A DNA stretch of 22,425 nucleotides from a virus, in IMG/VR virus record IMGVR_UViG_3300024999_000430, positions 1-22,425 of that record. One strand, given 5' to 3'. The notes below the pieces were generated by a model. That model saw only the letters and a program-made list of their open reading frames with translations, was not told where the DNA came from and searched no databases. The first letter of the stretch is position 1. Each line of letters opens with the position of its first letter. The translations under genes were made by a program, and so were the position numbers. Of this stretch, positions 9,595 to 16,569 are shown in pieces.

Positions 9595-9623
9595 TTGAAA
9601 TTTTCCTTTCTTTATTGTATAAT
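9595..9623 (+). promoter_or_regulatory. Sigma-A type promoter of the secreted-protein cassette
   Basis: TTGAAA (9595-9600), a 17-nt spacer, then TATAAT (9618-9623): five of six and six of six consensus bases with ideal spacing. The expected transcription start is about 9630, 36 nt before the ATG at 9666, with GGGGAGG (9651-9657) as ribosome binding site. It is the best promoter in the window and follows directly after a terminator. Confidence 0.75.
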
Positions 9624-9665
9624 TATTATCAAATAATGAAAATTTAGTAAGGGGAGGAAAATATA

Positions 9666-10517
9666 ATGAAAAAGAATTTAGTTATTATTCCATTAATTGT
9701 TTTATCTCTATTGTTCTTTCAGGTACAATTTGTTCAAGCACTTCAAATCCAAAATATAGAAGTAGTAGAAACTGAAGGAATTGACCAACCTATTTCAATA
9801 CTTCAATCATTTAATTTAAAATTTAATGACAAATATAGACCAATTAATAAGGTTGGAGATCAAATGAATATTACTATGAGTATAATAAATGTTAAGGATG
9901 TTGTAATTGATGCAAAAGTAAATACTCAAATGGTTGTATGGTGCTGTAATAAAACAGATGATATTTTATGGAATTTCCAAAAAACATTTATCGAAGCAGA
10001 AGCAGGTATGTCATATATTAATAAGATTCGTTACTATGACAACACTTCTGCCATCGGTGATAACGAAGAAATATTGTCGAATATTAAATATTTAATTTTG
10101 CCTGAAACGTATCAATGTTTTAATGATGGATTAAGTGATAAATTTCTAGGAATCAACAATAATTATAAAAATATTAAAATATCTTTATCTGATCCATTGG
10201 ATGAAACTACAGTAAATAAAAATAATATTGAATTGTATGAGTCTGCCGATAAAATTAATATAGATTTTATTAGTAATACAAGCACATATAGTTTTAACAA
10301 ATTAATTGATTTTAGAATGACTCTTTCAGATGACAAAAAAACTATTACTATAAACAAAGCTGTAGAATTTGAACCAGAGAAGAATTATCATGTTGTAATT
10401 AAGGACTCAGTACAAGATATTAATGGAGTAAAACTTTCCAATCCTATGTGGATTAATTTTACCTATAAAGATTCTCAAACAAACCCTGGATTGGTGGATG
10501 TTGATAATGTTAATTAA
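9666..10517 (+). CDS. Secreted protein with C-terminal SbsA/Big-like Ig domain, probable lysogenic-conversion gene
   Basis: A 283-residue protein. Residues 1-25 are a clear Sec signal peptide (KK, a long hydrophobic core, cleavage predicted after VQA at 25), with no later membrane segment or LPXTG-type anchor, so the mature protein should be released or wall-associated. Residues ~165-275 fit a bacterial Ig-like (SbsA/Big_5) domain: 'ISLSDPLDETTVNKNNIEL', 'MTLSDDKKTITI', 'EPEKNYHVVIKDSVQDING', 'WINFTY'. The middle is not recognised; it contains the only cysteines, a CC pair near residue 97 and C at about 149. ATG 9666 has GGGGAGG 8 nt upstream. The gene has its own promoter and is co-transcribed with the next gene, whose mature N-terminus is similar (ALQIQNIEV versus ALNITNVEV). 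Placement between tail genes with private signals marks it as a moron; its function is unknown. Confidence 0.75.
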   Translation: MKKNLVIIPLIVLSLLFFQVQFVQALQIQNIEVVETEGIDQPISILQSFNLKFNDKYRPINKVGDQMNITMSIINVKDVVIDAKVNTQMVVWCCNKTDDILWNFQKTFIEAEAGMSYINKIRYYDNTSAIGDNEEILSNIKYLILPETYQCFNDGLSDKFLGINNNYKNIKISLSDPLDETTVNKNNIELYESADKINIDFISNTSTYSFNKLIDFRMTLSDDKKTITINKAVEFEPEKNYHVVIKDSVQDINGVKLSNPMWINFTYKDSQTNPGLVDVDNVN

Positions 10518-10539
10518 TGGAGGTAGAAAGGGAGTTGCG

Positions 10540-11211
10540 ATGAAAAAATTATTGTTTTATATGACAATAATAATGTTGTGTCTTTGTCATATAGGCAATG
10601 TCAATGCTTTAAATATCACAAATGTAGAAGTTCAATCTAAACCATCAATTTTAATACAGCAAGGGAGTAATGAAGATGGAGTAGGGTTATATATTGGATT
10701 AGACAATATTGATATAGAAAATTCACTTTCTAATTATGATATTGAATTGGATTTTTGTCCTACTGAGATTGATGTTTTAAATGTTTTAAATGAATCAAAT
10801 TTTGAACAATTCAGTCAAACCATTGATAATGTTTCTGGGAAAGTAATAATTTCTGGTTCAAATACAGGAACATTATCAATTCAAAAATTAGTATTTATTC
10901 CAATATCAATTAGTAATTCATCAAATTCAAAAGTCAATTTTAGTGTTAAATTCCTTAATCTAAAAGACAAAAATGCAAATTCAATTATATTACCTGAACC
11001 AGATACTTTAATCTTTCAACGTGGCAAAATTACTAAAAATGATTCAATTGTTAGTATTTCAGATGCAGTAGCAGGATTACAGTATTTAGTTGGATTAAAA
11101 AATGATAATGAAATTAATCTAATAAATATGGCATCCATTTTTCCTGATAACAAATTAAATATTAAAGATGTAATCGTCTTGATGCAGAAATTGGTTGGAT
11201 TAAGGGATTAA
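10540..11211 (+). CDS. Secreted cohesin-like / dockerin-like protein, probable lysogenic-conversion gene
   Basis: A 223-residue protein. ATG 10540 is preferred over an in-frame upstream codon because it has GGGAG (10530-10534) just upstream and opens a signal peptide (residues 1-23, cleavage after VNA). Residues ~30-150 resemble a cohesin-type beta-sandwich ('VGLYIGLDNI', 'YDIELDF', 'KVNFSVKFLNLKD'). Residues ~168-223 look like a dockerin: two repeats, 'SIVSISDAVAGLQYLVGL' and 'NKLNIKDVIVLMQKLVGL', with the typical F-helix pattern. Each loop keeps the acidic residues at positions 5 and 12 but lacks the usual position 1 and 3 ligands, so calcium binding may be weak. Cohesins and dockerins bind one another in clostridial cellulosomes and related surface complexes; finding both on a small phage-encoded protein is unusual. 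It is 22 nt after the Ig-like gene and shares its promoter. Confidence 0.7.
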   Translation: MKKLLFYMTIIMLCLCHIGNVNALNITNVEVQSKPSILIQQGSNEDGVGLYIGLDNIDIENSLSNYDIELDFCPTEIDVLNVLNESNFEQFSQTIDNVSGKVIISGSNTGTLSIQKLVFIPISISNSSNSKVNFSVKFLNLKDKNANSIILPEPDTLIFQRGKITKNDSIVSISDAVAGLQYLVGLKNDNEINLINMASIFPDNKLNIKDVIVLMQKLVGLRD

Positions 11212-11235
11212 TATTATATTGTATTATATTGTTTT

Positions 11236-11268
11236 AAAAGACTTCAATTATTTGGAGTCTTTTTATTT
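11236..11268 (+). terminator. Rho-independent terminator closing the secreted-protein cassette
   Basis: AAAAGACTTC (11236-11245) pairs with GGAGTCTTTT (11254-11263) over 10 bp, including one G-U, around an 8-nt loop, followed by TTATTTT. It lies 24 nt after the cohesin/dockerin gene stop and upstream of the baseplate gene's ribosome binding site. With the terminator at 9543 and the promoter at 9595 it makes a self-contained transcription unit. Confidence 0.75.
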
Positions 11269-11329
11269 TGTGTTAGAAAAGAATAAAAGGTTTATTTTAT
11301 CCCAAATACAAAAAGAAACGGAGGCGTTA

Positions 11330-14300
11330 ATTATCGAGAATCGCTTTTCCCTAATATTAGATTTCAAGCAAAGTTCATTTACAAATATTAAATTCGTACA
11401 AAATGATATAGATACATCTGTGTTGGAGTTTACTATTTGCAATCAAGGAGTACCAGTAGATATTACAGACCAAATCGTATCTTTTGCATTTCTTAAATCA
11501 GACAATACATTAGTAATACAAGATTTTAACACAGGTGTGAGTATTTTAGATGCAATTAACGGAAAATTACAGGTTATATTAAAATCACAATCCCTATCAG
11601 CAGTAGGCTTAGTTAAAACAGAAATATCTTTTTCAGATGCCACAGGCAAGAAATTAAGTACAGCACAATTTAATTTTACTGTAACTAGTTCTTTAGATAA
11701 CGGTGATGGAGTACTAAGTTCTAATGCAATACCAGTAATGGAAGCACAAATTGTTGTATGGAATTCTGAAATTGATAATAAACTTGCGGAAGCGACAAAT
11801 AAAATTAATGAGACAGAGGTTGCTCGTCAATTAGCTATTACGGCCACTTCTAACACGAACGCAGCCATAGTAAACGCACAAAACGCTACTGCTCTAGCAA
11901 ATTCATCCGTCGACACGACTCAGCTCATCTGGCAAGCTCCGGTAGCAAACTTCGCAGCCCTAGCGTCCACTTACCAAGCCCCTTCCGCTGGTTGGTGCGT
12001 TCAAACTCTAGATAGCAATCAATGGTATCGTCATAATGGAACGATATGGGAGTATAAAGGCAACTTTAGTATAACTGGAGCTGCAACTGTGGTTTCGCTT
12101 AATGACATTGATAAGGCAAAAGCAGATATAATTCGTAATCAAAGACATTCAGGAGTAGCAAATTATCTTCCTATCGCTACTGGTTCAACGACAAATCTAA
12201 ATTCCATTACCATTCCTGAAACTACGTATTCTATCAATGGATACGAGATAAAAATGCCTTTGACAGTAGTAACCTTACCGGTTGCTCCTGCAAACGTTGG
12301 AGAAAAGTGGGATGATTCAGTATTCCTCGAAACATATTTTCCAGCTAGCGGGAATGGGTACACTATGGCTGGACGATATAGAACCATATCAAATGTTAAT
12401 TTTAATGACTTTAATGAAGGTCTTACTGGCTATGGGATTTCGCCAAATTATAATGTTCAAGCACAAGGGGGTAATTCTTCACCTTTAACTTACAGCGATG
12501 CTTGGGGTTTATCTTCTAATATATCTAAATACGGTGCGTTTTATAGCCCTGCGATGCGCAGTAGTACAACCATTACAGGAAAGAACATTGCTATTGAAGA
12601 CAAAGGGGTTTATATTGCAGGAGATGGAACGACTACTTCCAAAACAGCACTCGCAACCTACGATGGCTACTCCTACGCAATTCCATTGTTTCGCGTTAAA
12701 AGACGGAATTCATCGGGTTTCAGTGCTAGTAATCCGAATGGGGCGAGGAATTATATTAAGCTAGACGGAACCGTTGCGTCAACGGTAGGACAAATAACAC
12801 AAATAGTAACACTACCGTCTACATCTGCCCTTCAAATTGGCGATAAAATTCTTATGGGAGCAGGAGGTACAACTTGGGGAACATATGTAATTATTGGACT
12901 AACAAGTACGACCCTAAACACGGTTAATAGTGCGGGTTTACCTAATGGCAGTACTGGTTCAGCCATTACTTGTTGGGTATCACTCGTCTCAGACCATCCC
13001 CAATCCCTCTACTCCAACGTTATCGACACAAGAGATATCACAGACCTTCGTCATCGTGTAGCAGGACAATTCAACTATGACTACGAGTTACGCAAGGCAA
13101 GCGACCAATTCATGCGTGGTGAAATAGGTTCTGCAAAGAAAATGATGACTGTCCATCATGGAATACCTAAGACAGAAATTGACATCAATACGGTATTTTA
13201 TGCTAGTTTAGATGGGACAACGGTTGCAGAAGTTGGGGGTTCGTTAAGTTTATCTGGAAACATTTCTTATGTTCCAATGCCGACAGGTTCAGGAGTAAAA
13301 CTTGGAGCATCTTCGTACTTAGCATTAACAAGCTTTTCACTTCCACAAACACAAGGCTCAATAGATATAATTGTCAATAAAGATGAGTTTGTCAAACTAG
13401 ATAATACTTCTTTATTTGATGTTTGTGGGATAAGATTTTATTATCATTCAGGTGGAATACGGTTACAGTTTAGAAGCTCTAGCGGAACTACATTGTATGA
13501 TGCTAGTAATAGTATTCCATTAAGTGCTTTGCCAATTAGTAAATTTATGAAAATAAGAATTGAATATACAACTTCGTCTGGAAAGTTATTGTTAAATAAT
13601 AAAGAGATACTCTCTTTTAATTATTCAGGGATAATTGGTGAAACAACTAATGGCGTAGGTGTTACGGGAATAAGGATTGGTTTAATATGTCCGATTGTTG
13701 ATGTTCACATTTCCAACATCGACAGAGGTTCTATTGATTATCAACTCCCTCCTGACTTCATCTCAGGTGATGCTATCATCATGCCAGCCTACACCAATCA
13801 AAGACGCATTTTATCGGAAAGTCAGACGACACAAACAGTCAATTCTATTGTAAAAGCGACAAATTTGTTAAATAGTCGTGGTGTTTCGCGTGTAATAATT
13901 GGAACTCCTAATGTGTGGGCAAGTGGAGATACGATTACTGTTACGGGTATGGCAGGAGAATTTATTAGTGGTGTATTTGATACGGATACTGCAAATGTAA
14001 CTGTGATTAAAGATGCTTTATCTACTGATACAGTTATCTATACAGATTCAGTTACAGGATTAGTCGCAGGTGATGAAGTAAAATTAATTGATAGAGTTTT
14101 GGGAACAGTTTTAGCAACTAAGACGATTGCTACTGATGGTGTAGACGCGACTTTAAAGAAGATTACATTTACAGCAACTTTAGGTGTAGCACTAAGTAAA
14201 TATCAAGTGGTAGTTATGGAGTCAACTGCTAGTTCAAGTGTTCCATTAGCTTACCACATGGTAGCAGGAGTCAAAACAGCAGTAGTTGGAACATGGGCAA

Positions 14301-16438
14301 CACTAGGAACAAATGTAGCAACATTCACATTAGGTACTAATGCAGGACTCACAACTCAAGATATTCAGATTGATTATTCCTTGATTATGCCTAGTGGACA
14401 GAATGCTTTGAGTGTTCCAACTACATTGACATTAGGTGGAGAAGCAGGATTTAGAGTACCTTATGCTAATCAGACGATTACGAGTGATTATGTAAATAAG
14501 GTGGCAGGTCAGACTTGGGCTAACCCTAATATTGCTAAGACAGGTTCAAAGATTGTAGCAAGTAATCCTGCACCTAGTACTTTTATTGATGAGTTTGTAA
14601 CTTCTGACTCAGTATTGCCATCATATGATAAAATTTACACTCAAAATGGTGTAGTGACTACATTTAGTACGAGTGTTGTAGGTGAGCAAGCGTGTATTGA
14701 ACTAGAGTTTGATTTGATTAAGATTGCTGAAAGAAAGCTTGGATGTAAGATACCTGCTGTTGGAGTGGTAGGGAAAGTTGCTTGGTTGAAGAGCAATATT
14801 GGTACAATTACATGGAGTCTGTGGGTTTATGGCAGTAGCCCAAATGGGAATAAAGCTACTGTCACGGTATGGGATATAGGCGGTGTTTGGAGTTCTGGGT
14901 TTAGTCAGAACACCACTAATAGCTCAATTACTAAACTTTCTCAAATATTACCTATAGGAAGTCCCCCAAATAAAATAACAAGTGACGGTTTTACCCATCT
15001 AATCATCTATGCAGACCCTGCATCTGATACAATCTCCTCAACCATCAACGTAGACTTCGCTTCACTAGACATTGTTTGGGCCAATAAAATCGTGAATTCA
15101 TATGGTTTAGTAACAGGTCAAACCGTTGATATTCGTGATGATTTTTTAGGCAAGATTTATAATAGCACTACCGAAAATCCAAACGTCGCGTATTTTACAC
15201 AGGACAATGGCAATTATTCAAGTCTATTAGTGCCTAGTTCTGGTTCATGGACTATATATGGCAATGATGTCTATTACGGTAACATTGCAAAATTAGATTT
15301 TACCCTTAAATCAAATACAACAAATGTAAATTTGTCTATGCCTCAACACCTCTTCTCATTTAACCTAATCCGCATAGTAGAAGATAAGTACGGCCCAATT
15401 CCTGCTATTGATAAGGTACAGTGGTTGAAGGATAATTTATTGAATATCGATTTTAATTGGTGGGGGTATGGTACAAATCCTTCAGGAAACTATGCTACTA
15501 TTTCAACATGGAATGGAGTATGGACAGCCCAATCTTACAATACTTTGGGGAGTGTTTTAAAAGTATCTGGAAATATTAAGGAATCAAATGCAAACGTAAA
15601 ATTATCTATATGTATTCAATCGGACGGATTCGTTCACTTCCTTTCATGGGCTAATGCAAGCAACGGAGAAATCCCCTCCATAATCTACACCGACTACTGC
15701 AACATTGAATTAACCTTTAAGAATTCTCTTACAGGTTATGATAAATTATCTTCTACAAATCCAAGAAGAGATGGTGGTTTAAGTAATATTTTGTACGTAA
15801 ATAAACAAACAAAAGAAGTGCAAACAATGTTTCCTTGGAGTAATGAATATAACCTTACCACTTATTCAGAACACTTACAATCTCCAACTGCTATCCCTTC
15901 AAGTACAGACGTAACAATTGTTTCAGAACTCCCAAATTGGGAAATTGTAGATATCGGTTCGTCCGTAGGAAACAAGTGGGGCAATCATCCTTGGTCTAAT
16001 TTGGCATACAAAGTTGGTCAAGATTCAGACTCATTGTATGGTGAAATGGGAATATCAAAATTAGATTTTGCCGAAGAAAGCGTTAATCTAAACACTGGTT
16101 CATTGGTGAATTTGAATGTTGGGGGTTTTGCAAATAATTATACTAAACAATATGGTTTAACTGCAATCTCTAAGCCTATGGTTGGAATTGGAAGATGGCT
16201 CGTAATGTATAATTCTCAACTTTATTTGCTCGTTTTTAGTAAACTAACTTCAAACGGGATCTTTAATACCGATAACGCAGGTCAAGCATTTTTAATTTCG
16301 TTGCAGGGAAATCCTTTGGTGAAAATGGAAAATGGTATTGTTAGGTCAGGCGTAGTTACTCCGACAACATTTAAAACAAATGGATTGGTTGTTCAAGGTT
16401 TTGTGAGTAAAGCTACCAATACATTGATTACTAGTTAA
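11330..16438 (+). CDS. BppU-type baseplate upper protein / receptor-binding tail protein
   Basis: About 1702 residues. The N-terminal ~150 residues (NRFSLILDFK..., 'FVQNDIDTSVLEFTI', 'GVPVDITDQIVSFAFLK', 'AVGLVKTEISFSD') match the phage baseplate upper protein family (BppU), which plugs receptor-binding modules into the baseplate. Next come a short helix (~160-195), a 'WQAPVANFAALASTY' tail-fibre element (~201), a central domain with 'FRVKRRN' (~454) and 'RDITDLRH' (~568), a LamG/concanavalin-like beta-sandwich (~640-806), a linker module related to one in the tail-tip protein (~888-965), and two tandem copies of a ~170-200-residue domain (~1085-1257 and ~1268-1464). Its role is host recognition. 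Start: GGAGG at 11320-11324 has no ATG, GTG or TTG after it; in-frame ATT 11330 or ATC 11333 fits. GTG 11270 and TTG 11219 are alternatives, but TTG 11219 precedes the terminator hairpin and neither has a good ribosome site. Confidence 0.8.
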   Translation: MIENRFSLILDFKQSSFTNIKFVQNDIDTSVLEFTICNQGVPVDITDQIVSFAFLKSDNTLVIQDFNTGVSILDAINGKLQVILKSQSLSAVGLVKTEISFSDATGKKLSTAQFNFTVTSSLDNGDGVLSSNAIPVMEAQIVVWNSEIDNKLAEATNKINETEVARQLAITATSNTNAAIVNAQNATALANSSVDTTQLIWQAPVANFAALASTYQAPSAGWCVQTLDSNQWYRHNGTIWEYKGNFSITGAATVVSLNDIDKAKADIIRNQRHSGVANYLPIATGSTTNLNSITIPETTYSINGYEIKMPLTVVTLPVAPANVGEKWDDSVFLETYFPASGNGYTMAGRYRTISNVNFNDFNEGLTGYGISPNYNVQAQGGNSSPLTYSDAWGLSSNISKYGAFYSPAMRSSTTITGKNIAIEDKGVYIAGDGTTTSKTALATYDGYSYAIPLFRVKRRNSSGFSASNPNGARNYIKLDGTVASTVGQITQIVTLPSTSALQIGDKILMGAGGTTWGTYVIIGLTSTTLNTVNSAGLPNGSTGSAITCWVSLVSDHPQSLYSNVIDTRDITDLRHRVAGQFNYDYELRKASDQFMRGEIGSAKKMMTVHHGIPKTEIDINTVFYASLDGTTVAEVGGSLSLSGNISYVPMPTGSGVKLGASSYLALTSFSLPQTQGSIDIIVNKDEFVKLDNTSLFDVCGIRFYYHSGGIRLQFRSSSGTTLYDASNSIPLSALPISKFMKIRIEYTTSSGKLLLNNKEILSFNYSGIIGETTNGVGVTGIRIGLICPIVDVHISNIDRGSIDYQLPPDFISGDAIIMPAYTNQRRILSESQTTQTVNSIVKATNLLNSRGVSRVIIGTPNVWASGDTITVTGMAGEFISGVFDTDTANVTVIKDALSTDTVIYTDSVTGLVAGDEVKLIDRVLGTVLATKTIATDGVDATLKKITFTATLGVALSKYQVVVMESTASSSVPLAYHMVAGVKTAVVGTWATLGTNVATFTLGTNAGLTTQDIQIDYSLIMPSGQNALSVPTTLTLGGEAGFRVPYANQTITSDYVNKVAGQTWANPNIAKTGSKIVASNPAPSTFIDEFVTSDSVLPSYDKIYTQNGVVTTFSTSVVGEQACIELEFDLIKIAERKLGCKIPAVGVVGKVAWLKSNIGTITWSLWVYGSSPNGNKATVTVWDIGGVWSSGFSQNTTNSSITKLSQILPIGSPPNKITSDGFTHLIIYADPASDTISSTINVDFASLDIVWANKIVNSYGLVTGQTVDIRDDFLGKIYNSTTENPNVAYFTQDNGNYSSLLVPSSGSWTIYGNDVYYGNIAKLDFTLKSNTTNVNLSMPQHLFSFNLIRIVEDKYGPIPAIDKVQWLKDNLLNIDFNWWGYGTNPSGNYATISTWNGVWTAQSYNTLGSVLKVSGNIKESNANVKLSICIQSDGFVHFLSWANASNGEIPSIIYTDYCNIELTFKNSLTGYDKLSSTNPRRDGGLSNILYVNKQTKEVQTMFPWSNEYNLTTYSEHLQSPTAIPSSTDVTIVSELPNWEIVDIGSSVGNKWGNHPWSNLAYKVGQDSDSLYGEMGISKLDFAEESVNLNTGSLVNLNVGGFANNYTKQYGLTAISKPMVGIGRWLVMYNSQLYLLVFSKLTSNGIFNTDNAGQAFLISLQGNPLVKMENGIVRSGVVTPTTFKTNGLVVQGFVSKATNTLITS
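14582..15721 (+). repeat. Tandem duplicated domain in the baseplate/receptor-binding protein
   Basis: Copy 1 (about 14582-15100) and copy 2 (about 15131-15721) encode related domains: 'FDLIKIAERKLG' versus 'FNLIRIVEDKYG', 'VAWLKSNIGTI' versus 'VQWLKDNLLNI', 'WVYGSSPNGNKATVTVW' versus 'WGYGTNPSGNYATISTW', 'ITSDGFTHL' versus 'IQSDGFVHF'. The aromatic, beta-rich character suggests carbohydrate-binding modules. The copies are diverged in DNA, so this is an old duplication. Confidence 0.65.
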
Positions 16439-16498
16439 ATATAATAATTTAATATCTGGTTGGTGGAACAAGGTTGCAAACTTATTTCTACCGTGATT

Positions 16499-16528
16499 AA
16501 AAGAGTTATGCTGACACATAACTCTTTT
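16499..16528. terminator. Rho-independent terminator after the baseplate gene
   Basis: AAAAGAGTTATG (16499-16510) and CATAACTCTTTT (16517-16528) form a perfect 12-bp stem with a 6-nt CTGACA loop. A-rich and T-rich flanks on both sides would let it work in either direction. It lies 60 nt after the baseplate stop codon and 41 nt before the nuclease gene, isolating the two. Confidence 0.75.
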
Positions 16529-16569
16529 CCCATTTCTTAAAACTTTTGTCAGAAAGGATTGAATTAACA

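Noticed and set aside
11219-11329. TTG 11219 as start of the baseplate gene
   Set aside because: It would translate through the terminator hairpin (11236-11263), has no ribosome site, and adds residues not seen in BppU proteins.
12282-12764. Two short + strand open frames inside the baseplate gene
   Set aside because: They are out-of-frame shadows of a long conserved coding sequence with no ribosome sites.
13000-16438. Diversity-generating retroelement variable region in the receptor-binding gene
   Set aside because: No reverse transcriptase gene and no second near-identical template copy is visible in the window.
16455-16530. GGTGGAACAAGG before a terminator, resembling a T-box antiterminator sequence
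   Set aside because: The conserved core is not matched, the upstream DNA is coding sequence with no room for stem I, and the downstream gene is a phage nuclease rather than an amino-acid gene.
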